A DNA stretch of 64,000 nucleotides from Ooceraea biroi (Eukaryota; Arthropoda; Insecta; Hymenoptera; Formicidae), in the NCBI RefSeq assembly GCF_003672135.1, contig NC_039512.1, positions 10,990,874 to 11,054,873 on the forward strand, written 5' to 3'. Position numbers and translations under genes: made by a program. This document shows positions 39,030 through 51,622 of this stretch, in pieces (the stretch's first letter is position 1; the number at the start of each line of letters is the position of its first letter). The notes under the pieces were generated by a model. It made no database searches, was not told where the DNA came from, and was given only the letters and a program-made list of their open reading frames with translations.

Positions 39030-39623
39030 CAGGGTGTCTGGCATAAGGCGAAAAACCTCTCGCCCGCAGGTGGATCTCGTTAAACTGAATTAAAAAGTCC
39101 TGTACCATTTTGCAAACAACCACGTAAAATTTCGAGTAATCAAAGAAAGCTCGCTAATTCAGCGGACGCGATCGGCAGCGAGGGAAGTAGGCATGAATGA
39201 CGTAAAAACCGGCTAACCGCGCGCGCGACGCGAGTATTTCTTAGAAGAACGCGATAGCAGCGAGTGTCGGATTACAGCGGCAGGCGAGACGACGCGTGGA
39301 CAATAATTTCTCAGCGTCTCATTCACGCGCTCGTGTTGCCGAGAAGTGTTGTATTTCTTAGAAGCGTCGTCTCGCCTGCCGCTGTAATCCGATTATCGCG
39401 ATCTTCGAAATACGTTCGCGTCGCGCACACGGCTAGTCGTTTTTTACGTCATTCATACCTATTTCCCTCGCTGCCGATCGCGTCCGCTGAATTAGCGAAC
39501 TTTCTTTACTTAATTACTCGAAATTTTACGTGGTTGTTTGCAAAATGGTACAGGACTTTTTAATTCAGTTTGATGAGATCTACCTGTGGGCGAGAGATTT
39601 TTCGCCTTATGTCAGATACCCTA
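39030..39623. mobile_element. Near-complete palindromic foldback element, CAGGGTGTC end
   Basis: The left part (39030-39205) and right part (39435-39623) are reverse complements with few differences. A second inverted pair inside them (GGATTACAGCGGCAGGCGAG at 39269-39288 against about 39368-39388) extends the fold almost to the centre, so most of the 594 bp would form one long hairpin. The left end is CAGGGTGTCTGGCATAAG after TA; the right end has decayed by two bases (ACCCTA for ACACCCTG). No protein is encoded beyond spurious frames. It is non-autonomous. Confidence 0.85.
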
Positions 39624-39754
39624 TATATAATTTAAATAATGGTGATAGAGACACAATATAAGAACGCAGTCTTTTGTTTATATTTATATTGAAGTTCAAA
39701 TATTAGATAAATACATATGTATCAATTACTATTTATTTTTTAATGATGTATGTA

Positions 39755-41042
39755 TTGGGTTGGCCAAAAAGTAATTGCGTTTTTTTTTATATAAATAAAA
39801 GGCGAATTTTTCATGGGAAACAAAAACTTTATTAAACAATATATTGTCCATTTTGTTTGATTATCTTTTGCCATTTTTCAGGCAACTTCATGATTCCGCG
39901 CTCAAAAAAGTTCTTATCTTTTTCAGCAAAAAACAATTCCAACAACGATTTGATATCCTCATCAGCAGTAAAGGTTTTACCATTCAAGGCGTTTCGCAAA
40001 GAACGAAACAAATGGTAATCTGATAGTGCCAGGTCTGGCGAATATGGTGGATGTGGTAACACATCCCGTTCAAGCTGCAACAATTTTTGACGAGTGACCA
40101 AACTTGTACGTGGTCTAGCGTTATCATGGTGAAACACAACACCTTTGCGATTCACCAATTCTCGACGTTTCTGTTTGATGGCATCATTTAATTTATCCAG
40201 TTGACGACAGTATACGTCTGAATTAATGGTTTGATTCCTTGCAAGCAGCTCAAAATACACAATACCTTTAAAGTCCCACCAGACTGACAGCATAATCTTT
40301 CTTTGGTGAATATCTGCTTTTCAAGTGCTTTGAGCAGGTTCATCACGCTTGCTCCACAATCTTTTTCGTTTGACGTTGTTGTAGACGATCCATTTTTCGT
40401 CGCCTGTTATCATACGTTTCAAAAATCGATCATTTTCCTCACGTTTCAAAAGAGAATCGCAGATGTCAATACGCTTAGTGAGATGAATTTCTTTGAGCTC
40501 ATGTGGTACCCAAATATCGAGCTTACTAATGTATCCAAGTCGTTTTAAATGGTTTTCAACATTCGATTTCGATATGTTAAGATTCTCAGCAATCTCTCGT
40601 GTCGTTAAACGCCGATTGGAATCGATCAGTGCCTTTATTTTGTCATCATCAATTTCGATTGGCCTTCCTGAGCGTGGTGCATCTTTCACATTAAAATCTG
40701 CAGATCGAAATTTAGTAAACCAATTTTGACACTACCGCAGTTTTAAAGCACCTTCGCCATATACATGACATAACTTTTTATGAGCTTGCACAGCGTTTTT
40801 CCCTTTTCGGAAGTAATAAAACAAAATATGACGAAAATGTTCTTTTTGATTTTCCATTTTGAAATCGACGGCAAACAAACAATTGTTAACGAAATCGTGT
40901 ACTTTCTTTTTCTAAAACAAGCTTGAACTGTGAGTTGTTAACCTACATAATGAATTTGCGGTTTAGAATGAAGTCAGTTACGTTTCAAGACATGTATGTC
41001 CATCTATTGGAAAAAAACGCAATTACTTTTTGGCCAACCCAT
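39755..41042 (-). mobile_element. Mariner-family DNA transposon, nearly intact
   Basis: 1288 bp, the standard mariner length. Ends read TTGGGTTGGCCAAAAAGTAA and its near-perfect complement (ATGGGTTGG... at the right), flanked by TA at 39753-39754 and 41043-41044. The transposase on the minus strand is almost whole, with one stop and one frameshift, so this copy is younger than the mariner at 21.8 kb. Its terminal sequence differs from that one, so the two belong to separate lineages. Confidence 0.93.
39832..40857 (-). pseudogene. Mariner transposase with two lesions
   Basis: Begins MENQKEHFRHILFYYFRKGK at 40857 and ends at the stop at 39832 (about 341 codons; family about 345). A TAG near 40733-40735 interrupts the N-terminal helix-turn-helix just before CQNWFTKFRSADF, where related proteins have Gln or another residue; a CAG-to-TAG change would explain it. 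The second helix-turn-helix follows (RSGRP, then LTTREIAENLNISKSNV). The first catalytic Asp is in MITGDEKWIVY. A frameshift lies near 40300-40325, just after SKRDEPAQST. The second and third Asp (HHDNARPRTS and ALSDYHLF) are separated by exactly 34 residues, the D,D34D spacing of true mariners. Apart from these lesions the protein is complete. Confidence 0.93.
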
Positions 41043-41044
41043 TA

Positions 41045-42700
41045 ATTACTATTATTAAAGCAAATGCGGTAAAATAAAACGATTTGAACACAATATTCTT
41101 TTCTTATTGATATTAATTTAAATATATTATTTTTTTAGTCTCTAGTAATGTGTCTCAGTAGATCAGACGGACTTTTAGAAGTTTTTTGACGGTATACGGC
41201 GTATGCAATTCTAGGTTGTTAAAGCTTAATTACACAGCACCCTTTAATCTACAATATAATGACAGCATCGCTATTCTGAGGCGTCAGCTACGCCGGCGAT
41301 CGCACCCCTCCTTTGGACAGTCCGATCCAACGAGTAGGGATGGATCGACAGTGGATGTTGACGGTGCAGCGGGGTGCGCGGCTTGAACTTCACGAACACC
41401 ACGTAGATCCCGCTGGTCGACTCGTCGAGAAGCGCGCGCGCGCGCGATTTTCGAGTTCCTCCTCGCGATTCCTCCTCGGACTCGATGCCAGGACGCGGCA
41501 GAAAAGTGTCGTTGTTCCCCTTACCGAGGATCGACAATTAAGGTAAGCTGCTCGTCACCAAGTATAAAAAAAGACACTCACCCCTGCTTCATCGAAATTG
41601 CGATACGCGGAGATCCTCAAGATCTGCTCCATCCCGCAAAATGTTCTCATCTCATGAATTACCAGACAATTACCACACTCTTGTTTATTGAAACAGCAAC
41701 AACGAAGAAATACAATTGCGAAGCACTTTTTTAAACTATGAAATGAATACATTTACAAATGCAATTACGATCCTGTGGCGTTGCAATTTCAATAAATTTA
41801 ATGGTGCACGTTTTTTTTACCGGCTGTTTTTGTACCACAGTGGAATACTTCATCCCTCGTTGTATCGAGTCGTGACGAAAACGAGACGTGAACAGATATT
41901 CCATCATTGTTTGATGGATCTTCATACACTAATTTTTGACAATTATTAACGTACTGTAATATAATAATATTAATATTAATAAATACAACTTCCTTTTTGC
42001 CGTCTCTTATTGTTCAGCTAATCGATTCGAAAGTATTTAGTAGTATTTAATTTAGCGATATTCTCATCAAACAAATAGACTTATATTTTTTAATAATTAA
42101 TACGAAAATAGAATATAAGATTACAAAAAGTTCTTAATTCTGTTATTGTTCTTTTTAAAGAGTTTTCCCTTTTTTTCTCGCGTTACGTCACAAAAAGATG
42201 CGTTTTTTAATTATTACGGATGAAAAAATTGGCAATCACCCCGAAGCCGTTGAAGAAACACTTGAGAAGGTATTAGAGGAGAATAAAAAAAGTACGTAGG
42301 CGTCCCCGTGGAAGCGTTTTCGTCACGAGCCGATACGCCGAAGAGAAGGGAAGAGGTAGGAAACTCCGATCAGACGCCTTTCGCATCCCGCCGTCGTAAA
42401 GGTAGAGCTAAACGGATCGTGTTAGAGAGATCGTCGTTGATCGGGAGAAGCGGCAGAGCGCCGGCCCCGCGACTGGCGTCGATCGCGATCGCGATCGCGG
42501 GATCGATTGATTCGTCCCGGTGGCTCGTCGGAGCGTTCTCGAGAGAATCGGCGGCGTCGTGCGATCGTCGCTTCTTCGCAGTCAGTTTTCATTCAAGGTG
42601 TCTGTGAACAATGCCGGATGACGCTAAGGCACTTGTTGCCTTACTACTGACAATCACAACGTGAGCGGTCAGTCGTGATCCGCGGATCATCGGGGAGATA
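41045..42700 (+). other. Upstream region of the adenylate cyclase gene
   Basis: No coding exon found. It contains a CpG-rich block at 41270-41545 that ends in a good plus-strand splice donor (TTAAG followed by GTAAGC at 41543), a possible 5'-UTR exon. A second CpG-rich block at 42300-42600 directly precedes the first coding exon and may be the promoter or leader. The part at 41550-42240 is AT-rich. Confidence 0.4.
42611..42664 (+). promoter_or_regulatory. Upstream open reading frame before the cyclase start
   Basis: An ATG at 42611 opens a 17-codon frame ending in TGA at 42662, 36 bases before the proposed cyclase start. If the leader is continuous here, initiation at this ATG would reduce translation of the main frame. 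It depends on where transcription starts, which the sequence does not show. Confidence 0.3.
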
Positions 42701-45700
42701 ATGATTACAGAACAGACCTGGAGCATGATGCTGGACAGCGATGTCACGAGCATCAACGAGTAAGTAGAGAAGCCAGCTTCCTTTATTCTACCTGCGCACG
42801 GGGTGTGACATTTGCTCGATCTACGAAAACAAAAGGTCTCTATGATTAATCGATTGAACATAGTGGTGTAAAATAGACGTAAAAGTATGCGTGTATATTT
42901 TTCTCCCCGGGGATTAAATTAACAGAAGAATTGTTGACACGGAAGATTCTTGACGTGATCGACGTTTCGTATCAAGAATCGCACGTAATAATTAACAAAC
43001 TTCTCAGCTTAAAACAGCGATAGTACATTTTACTCGTAAAAAATAATTTGATTTCATTGTTCATCGTCAAGTTTCTCCGTGCAACTATAATATTTTCTCT
43101 ATAATAAATCCATCCGGAATATTTTAAACATTTTAGTTTGGAGTTTGAATTAAATACAATTAAACTTGAATTAAATGTAGCAAAAGTTTTTTGCGTCCAC
43201 AAGAAGATATTTTCAACGAACAAATCTCACACACTGCACGATATTATCATTCCGATCGATCTTTTCCTGTCGTAATCGACGAATCGGCACACCTCAATGA
43301 TCGTGGGACAGGTCGAGTATTTCGCCGAGGAAACAATTATGGATCAAGGCGGTAAAAAAACTGACTTCCGAGAGGCTGGGCCGGGAAGGACTGGCGGCGT
43401 GGGAGGAGCGGAAGTCCAATGCGGATCCCGAGGTCGCCGCCAATGCCAAGAACGTCGTTGAAGCGCTCAACGAGAGTGAGGAGGCCACGAAGACGGAGCC
43501 GGAAGCTGTCGTCGGCGCGGAGCCGGCTGAGGCCGACGAAGAGGCTCAGGCTCAACCCGGTACGAACCCCCGGAAATCCCGGAAATCTCAAAGACGTTCT
43601 TCCTTACCTCGAGAAAAGAGTCGTGCAAATATGCGATCGCGTGTGCTTTTAGATGTCTTCAAAAAGGGGATGCTGTGCAAGGGAATATTCTTACCCTCGC
43701 TGACCAACAGTTTTCACAACAAACAGCTGGAGACGTCTTATCTGTTCTATTCGAACCGACAGAGGCAGAAGTCCCTGATAATGCTGAACATCGTGGATTT
43801 GGGCCTGAAAGTGAGTGGCGCGCAAGGAAACAATGAGAGAATTCGAGTAGACCTTCTGTTCGAATGAACGTTACAGCAATTTATAACACGATATACAAAC
43901 AATCTAAGAAATTTCTATCAAGCTGTCCGATTAAAAGAATCCGCTATCGTGTGACGCAGATCACGTTGACAGCGATTTGGCTCTGGCAAAGGGACCCAAG
44001 CAGCGGAGGTCTCATCGAAGGACTGTCCTGGGCCGTGTGCTGCATGGCGGCGAATCTGGTGGTCTGCATGTTCGGCTGGTGGCGTTGCTTTTCTAACAAT
44101 TACCTGTACTGGGCCTCCATCTTCACGTGGTTATTAATAAACTCTCAAGGTGAGGCCCACGCGATTCGTTTCGACTTATCGATCGTGACTCGTAATTATA
44201 ACTCGATTATAATTAAAATTACTCGCTTTGACATCGGTGCGAGGTATTTATCTTTTTATTTTTCTATCAAACGCTGTTCTTAAATTAAATCTTTGATCAG
44301 GATTCAAAAGTCCCTGAAGAAAAAATTAAAAAGTCGTTCTTCTAGATAGGAAAAGCGTGTCGAAGTCAGTTACGACCGTCTCAATTCGTAAAAGTTACCC
44401 CGAAACTAACTAATCGATTAAATTCTTTTTCGACAGACGCGACAAACCCTTTGCACCGATCTAAATAGATTCACTCGCGGTCATCCCGATTCTATTCTAT
44501 CAAATTAGGAATTGAATTGAGCAGCAAAGTCTTGCTCTACTGACCAGCTAAAATCGAGCGAGTGTTCGCCAGAGCGTGCAAAGCAAAGCGTGGACTAAAA
44601 CCGACAATTCCATTGGGTTCGCGTCCCCATGTCGCGCAAGGGTAGTGTTCTTGAAAGTGATCTTCATCCGCGAAATCGAATTACGTCGATTTCGGCGCTT
44701 TTCTCTAGTTGAATCAGCCGTGTCTCAGCCGCTGACAAGCGGACGCTTGACAATTAACGTCTCGCAGGCTTCATAGGTGCTGGTCTGAATTTCACCACGC
44801 AGCAACGGCTCATGTGGTACATACTCTTCGTCGTGTACGCGCCATACGCGATGCTACCCCTGCCGCTACGGTGGTGCGTCCTTGCTGGCTACGGAACGGC
44901 GCTAACGCACATGGTGATGGCCGGCATAAGTCTCTTGCGAGATTCCACATACGTGAGCAAACACATGATGTTTCTTCGAGTGAACTGACCACCTAGTGAT
45001 TATGTTAATCTTTAAAGAATAGAAATAATATTAATTCTATTTAGACTCATATAAAAAATGTCCTTATATTATTAGAATTCTTTGTGTTAATTACTATTAA
45101 TTAATGTTACGATGAGCTCTCTCTCTCCCTTGGCGAGTTAAACGTTGATCTTGCATTTCTCGCAGCTGCGAGACGTCACGTGTATCATCCGCATGCTGAC
45201 GACAAACGTGCTGCTGTACCTGGCCGTGAACCTCGCCGGCATGTACACCAAGTACCTGACGGATCGGGGACAACGACAAGCCTTCCTGGAAACCCATCGT
45301 TCTACGGAGACGAGGCAACGCACGCAGAACGAGAACAATCGACAGGAGAAGCTGCTGCTCTCAGGTGAAATTTAGGAGACTCGTTTTTTCTCGAAGATGA
45401 CGAATTTGAGGCATTAAAATCTCTTGTAGTCAAAATCGATTCGTTTCTTGCTCACTTGCTAAACTATAAGTGCATACAATAAACATTCATAATCAGTTAT
45501 ACATTTATTTATACTCTTTGTAGGATACATAAATTAATTGAATAAAATTGTCTTTACATATATCATCATTTTAAGGAATAATGGAAAGGTATCGAAAACT
45601 CTTGAAGGCAATATTTTTAATCGCTACTACTTGGATATCTTGATTTGAGAATAAGTGACGATGACAAATCGGCGCATCTTCAATTTCGTGAAACTTGAAG

Positions 45701-48700
45701 AGATTTTTAAAAGCTTCGGAGGAGAGAGAAGGCAGCGCGTGGCATAACTCGTCGCAGGGACGTAACTAGGCTGAGTATTTATGTGACGGCGTCGTATGTG
45801 TGCATATTTATTGTAACCTCGTCGCCATCCGTCCGTGTAACTTGCTCGGCCGAGTGTCAAAAAGGGTCACTAGACACTCTCTCGGCCGATTGCGCCGCTG
45901 GACGCACGTTTTTCCAATAGCCTTTTGCATTACGTCGCAAACCACCGCCAATCCGCCACCCGATATATCGATTCGCTCTTCACAACGGCCGCTACGAAAA
46001 TATCCATCATCGAATAGATTACGCCGGATTACATAAATACCACTTGACCCACTGTCACTCGCTCGTAACGCTGTGGGATTCATGTCTGTTTTCAAAGTTC
46101 CAGCACCGGCATAATGTCATCGAGTTCGGATCTTGATGTTGCAAAGACGTGCAGACCACTCACGTCTATCTCTCCTCCGTGCCGCTGAAAAGTAAAAGCA
46201 GTCTCTTTAAGAAGCCCTTCATTTTTTAATCATTCGTGAAACCTGTCGACACCCCGACGTTCCCTTAAAGAAAGAATCAGATCAGTTTAGGGCATCCTTT
46301 CTTTGTACATCAGAAATTGAATTTATATTTGAGCCATCTCTTTAACGTCACATTATTACTTTTGTATGGGGTGTCTCGAGTCCAGCGAATCATCCATGAT
46401 TTGCTTAATCTAGAATAAATTTTTCTTTAATAAAAAAATGTCAAAAGAAAAATAATATCGTCATAAATTTTATGTAAGAGAGTTTCCCACATCAAACATC
46501 TTTATAACTGATTCCTACGTATTATAAAAGTCTATTAAAGTTCACTTAAAATTAAATAAGCGAGAAAGAAGCGAAAAAAGGAAGATAAATTTATTCTATT
46601 GTATTATGTACCTGAAATTAAATAAAGAATATAATTTTTATTCTAATTTTAATCGGCAGTACTGCCCGACTTCGTGGCCAAAGAGATGATTCGCGATATC
46701 TCCCGAGAGACCGCTCGAGGAGGACCGATATCCTTCACGCCGAATCAGTTCCACCGGATATACATCCATCGTTATGAGAATGTCAGTATTCTATTTGCTG
46801 ACATCAAAGGATTTACAGGTACACATTTTGCGCGTAATAGATTAAGCTTACAGTCATGTAAAAAGATTATTGTGAAAAAAGTTCTCCAAATTTTGTTTAA
46901 TCAATTATTTTGTGTATTTATTTCTATTTCTATTTGTGTATTTTATTTATTTATTTATATATGTGTATTGTACTTTAAAAATGCATATTACAATATATAT
47001 AAAAATTATAGAGAATAGGAAATAACAATTATATAATTATATTAAAATTATAAAATTATATTAAAATTATAAAATTATATTAAAAGCTCTGGCAAGTCAG
47101 TGCAGCGCCCAGGAGCTGGTGAAGGTGCTGAACGATCTCTTCGCACGTTTCGACAAGCTTTCGGCGGAGAACCATTGTCTACGCATCAAGCTCCTCGGCG
47201 ATTGCTATTACTGCATTTCCGGCCTGCCGATTGCTAGGAGCGATCATGCCCACTGCTGTGTCGAGATGGGCCTGCACATGATAAAGGCTATACGAGATGT
47301 GAGGTACACCACGAAGGTACTGGAATTTTATCCCTTTGAGCTTCCATATAGTTTCCGTTTGAGAAAAACTTTGAAAAGAAAAGAAGAACTTTGGAAATAT
47401 TTTTAGCTTTACTTTACTGATGCTAATACATGTTTTTTGCTAAGCAGACACGAGGTGATTATCGATTGTCATAATTCAATATGACTATTATGGGAAGCGA
47501 GTCTCGATTATTTAATATGAGGAATTCTAAATTTAATCGCATACTTTTGAAATATTTGAAATGCAAAAGAAATTATATATATATATTTTTTAATATATTC
47601 TAATTTTTTTTATTTTCTGGCGAAGGTGGATCTAAACATGAGGATAGGAATTCACAGTGGCTCGGTGCTGTGCGGGGTTCTGGGTCTGCGAAAATGGCAA
47701 TTTGATGTGTGGTCGTACGATGTCACGCTCGCGAATCATCTCGAAAGCGGAGGGATACCAGGGTATAGAAAAAAAAACTTTATTTTTAGTATCAAAGTTT
47801 TATGAAGTATTTAATAGCAAAGAAGTTTTTAATTTCCGGCGATGAAATCTTTATTAACGTCTCGGATTTTACTTTAAAGTTTCTTGCTACATTCACCAAT
47901 TTTTACGTTTTGGCACTTCTTTTTCAGGAGAGTACACATCTCTGCCGACACACTCAAGTGCCTGAACGACGTTTACGAGGTGGAACCCGGCTACGGGAGC
48001 GAGCGAGACAATTACCTGAAGGACAGAAACGTTGTCACGTATCTTATCAAACAAGTAGAACCCCTCAGGTCCAAACGAAGATACTCGCAGAGGCCAAAGA
48101 TCTGGACAGAGGATGATCCCGCGAATAAAAACAAGAAGAGCTTTAAGATGAACAATCCTCTTCCCGCGAACAGCAACGCGCCTCCAAATTCCAACGTAGA
48201 CGATGACATCGGGGTTGATTGGACACCGGAAATCCCATTCGAGAATGTAAGCATTAAAAAGCAGCGCATATTCTAAACTTTTACTTTGTATAATTATTCA
48301 ATTCATTTAATTATAATTCACCAAATTATCATAAATTTATCATAAATAATTTTATATTTCATTTATAGAATATATAAAATAACGTAATTTATATATTATT
48401 AATACAAGTGCCTTTAATTGTGATCGCAGCTAAATACTGCGACGTCGGTGAGTAATCTGGAGTCTGAGTATCTTGAGGAAGAGAATGGTCAACCAGCCAA
48501 ACCGAGTAATAAGGCAACTGCGACGACTGCCGGCGAGAAGAAGAGCACTATCGAGAGCGCCAGTAACAAACGCATGAGATCGGCGAACATCAATGCATGG
48601 ACATTGCGCTACAATGACGAAAGTTTGGAATCTAAGGTAAAATCAAAATTGTGCTTATACGTAATCTTCCTCGGAGAAAAAATGCTCAAGTTGTGCAATG

Positions 48701-51424
48701 TTCAATGTATTAATTAATTAATTTTTATCGCTTTCTATACATCTTCTATAGTTTGACCAATTGCGAGAGGATATGTTCAAGTCCAACATGATATGCTGTT
48801 TCGTTATTTGGCTCTTCATCGCTGTCTCCCAAGCCATAATCTTGTCCGAGTGAGTGTCCATATAAATGATTTTTAATCCCATTAAATAAACTTGTTTAAA
48901 TTGTTCGATATTTCTAATTTCGCATTATTTAAATATTATAGCGTGTCAAATTAATAATTATAATAATATATATAACTGTTAATTATTGTTACAGCTGCAT
49001 GATTCTTCTGATTTCGCTGCTGGTGACCACGGTAATCCTCGTGGCGTCGTCGATTCTAGTAATGGCGGAGGAGTTCAAGAGTATGCCAACGTGCCTGCAG
49101 CACACGTCATCGATGCTGGTGCACAACAAGAAGCACCGCACCGTCTTTATCTGCGGCGTCATTAGCCTAATGGCGTTGACATCCGTCATTGGCGTGCTGA
49201 CATGTCCCATCACAGTGCGCCCTTACCCGGAAGTAATGGTGCTCGAACGCCAGCAACAGGAGATGCCGCCGACGACTTCGGAGGTTCCCTCTCCCGTTCA
49301 CGAAAAACTGATTGCGACCACTTCAAGATCGGGTCTGGACCATTTCATCCTGACCTTTCTGGAGGCTGCTCTGAGCGACGAGTCCGCGACAGAACAAAAG
49401 ACCGTCCCTTCGACGGAGAACAACACCCTGGAGGGCGGCAGCAGCAACATTGAGCTGAAGCTGACGCGGGTGGTCAACAACAGGCTACCCGGAAGAAGTA
49501 GAAAGGAGTTTTTCAGATTCTACAGGTCAGTGTTGGAAACGTAAAAGGATTTTACTCTTGGAAACAAAGAAATTATTCTCCAGATATTTTCTAATATCGT
49601 AATTTCCATGAAGAGCAACGTTTTCCATATAAATGTTATCACAGATACGAGCAGCGCTATGGGAAGTCGGAGATCGGAAGCCGACACTACAAACGGATCG
49701 CGCGCAAACGGGACGCCGGGAGTTCTTCTTCGAGGAAGATCCTCTCCGTCGATGAGGAGAGCAACCAGGCTGGCACGGAGTCATTGATCCTCACGAGCCT
49801 CGGCGATAACGGGCTCGAGGCAGCCGATTGCATTCGGCCGGAATACATGGTGTTCACGTGGATTCTCTGTCTGATCGCGCTCGCCTCGGCCCTGAAGCTC
49901 TACTATCTAGTGAAGACAGCGTTAGCCGCGGCGATCGTTTTGGTGTATGCGGTGCTGATCCTCGTCGTGTGCAAAGACATGTTCAGCGAGGGCGAGAAAA
50001 ACGCGTAAGAGTCTCGTTAGCGCTGAACGGATTTTACCTTCCGCAGGAACTCTACAAGAGTTCTCTTGCAGCTCGGCGATACCGCTATCGGCGCAGATGC
50101 TGACCTTCCTGGGCGTTTTCCTCGTGATGGTCACGTACCACGGCAGGCTGGTGGAGGTAACGTCGCGATTGGACTTCCTGTGGAAGCAGCAGGCCGAGAG
50201 GGAACTGAGCGACATGATCGAATCGCGGCACAACAACATGCAACTGCTGAAGAATATCTTGCCAGACCACGTGGCGCATCATTTCCTCACGCAAGAGCCT
50301 CGTGCGCCAGAGGTAAGAAGGAAAACTATACCAATCTATAGTTTTCTTGATGTATAAATATCAATTAAACGATATTATTATCAATTTGTTCGTTCGTGCA
50401 GGACCTCTACTCGCAGTCGCGGGATAAGGTAGGGGTGATGTTCGCCAGCGTGCCAAACTTCACAGAATTCTACTCGGAGGACGTAAACAAGGGAATGGAA
50501 TGTATCCGTTTGCTTAACGAGATTATTGGTGAGCTATGATTCATTGAAACTCGACGTTAAGATCAATGTAAAAGTCTTTACAATCTCGTTTTTATAATGC
50601 CATAATATACTTTAAAAATAATGTAATTTGATTGCAATGTGCAGCCGATTTCGATGAACTATTGGACGAGACGCCGTTCCACTGCATCGAGAAGATCAAG
50701 ACAGTCGGCGCTACTTACATGGCTGCATCGGGCCTGAACCCCAGCCAAACCGTAATTATAATAATATTCTGCATTAATATTAAATTTAGTTCCACTTTAC
50801 GTTGTTAATTAATTAGTTTAAGATTCATAATAAATAGAAATATTGAAATTTGGTTGGCAGGACAAGAGTGGCGACGACATGGAGCACCTGTGCAGGCTGG
50901 TGGACTATGCGGTGGCCATGCGTCATCGTCTCGAGGACGTAAATGTCCACTCGTTCAACAATTTCGACCTGCGAGTGGGCATCAGTTGCGGTCCCCTCGT
51001 GGGCGGTGTGATCGGGGCGCGGAAGCCGGTCTTCGACATTTGGGGCAACACCGTAAACGAAGCTTCCAGGATGGATTCTACCGGCGTGATGGGAAAAATC
51101 CAAGTTCCGCATGACATCGCCAGGGTAAATCGCCAGGCTATGCTTGGATTGTTCATCTCTCTCCTAAACCTTCTGTAAAATATTAATTTATTACATTCTT
51201 GGCAGTTCTTGGAATCGCGGGGTTACCAGACGCAGAAGCGCGGGCTAATCGAGGTGAAGGGCAAGGGAACGATGGAAACGTATTTCGTGTTGGGCAAAAG
51301 TACCGTGCAACAAGAGGGCATTGCCAGGCACAGAAGCACGTGCCGCAGCCTCGCTGCGGTGGTTTACGGGGTGGTCCAGGCGCGCCGCAAGCAAATAAGA
51401 AAGCAAGCAGTGCGAAGAACGTAA
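42701..51424 (+). CDS. Ac78C: Transmembrane adenylate cyclase, AC8/Ac78C class
   Basis: Eighteen coding exons: 42701-42759, 43312-43810, 43960-44149, 44768-44952, 45166-45364, 46660-46818, 47087-47316, 47626-47762, 47928-48246, 48430-48636, 48752-48849, 48995-49525, 49645-50004, 50072-50312, 50402-50528, 50645-50751, 50861-51124, 51206-51424; 1376 aa, all phases closing. Makes cAMP from ATP at the plasma membrane. Order: cytosolic N-terminus, six helices (about 180-350), C1 domain (about 390-590), six helices (about 738-1085), C2 (about 1110-1330). C1 metal aspartates: ILFADIKGFT and LLGDCYYC. C2 nucleotide residues: KIKTVGATYMAASG and FDIWGNTVNEASRM. AC8-type marks: FHRIYIHRYENVSILFAD, GLRKWQFDVWSYDV, WTPEIPFEN, SRLDFLWKQQA and the C-terminal SLAAVVYGVVQARRKQIRKQ. 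AC8 enzymes are calcium/calmodulin-stimulated. The start could instead be the in-frame ATG at 42725. The third to fourth helix-pair loop (about 832-1004) is unusually long. Confidence 0.95.
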
Positions 51425-51616
51425 ATCGGGAATCCCTGAGGATGATTCGGCGCGCTAGCTTGCCAGCGGTATTAGATCGGTGCAGTCTTCCTGTGTAATG
51501 CAAACCAGAAATGAGATCACTTCGAGTTTCAATTTATCGAAGCGATCACAAGCGGAATCCACGCTTTCCGAAAAATTCTGCCCGTCTTTGTATATAACTT
51601 TGCTTGGAATGGGAGA

Positions 51617-51622
51617 AATAAA
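51617..51622 (+). promoter_or_regulatory. Candidate polyadenylation signal of the cyclase gene
   Basis: First AATAAA after the cyclase stop, 193 bp downstream. More hexamer-like sequences follow, so a longer 3' UTR is possible. Confidence 0.4.

Noticed and set aside
50046..50071. Alternative acceptor for cyclase exon 14 at CCGCAG (50041-50046)
   Set aside because: Using it puts the following sequence out of frame with the conserved AQMLTFLGVF helix; the acceptor at 50070-50071 keeps phase.
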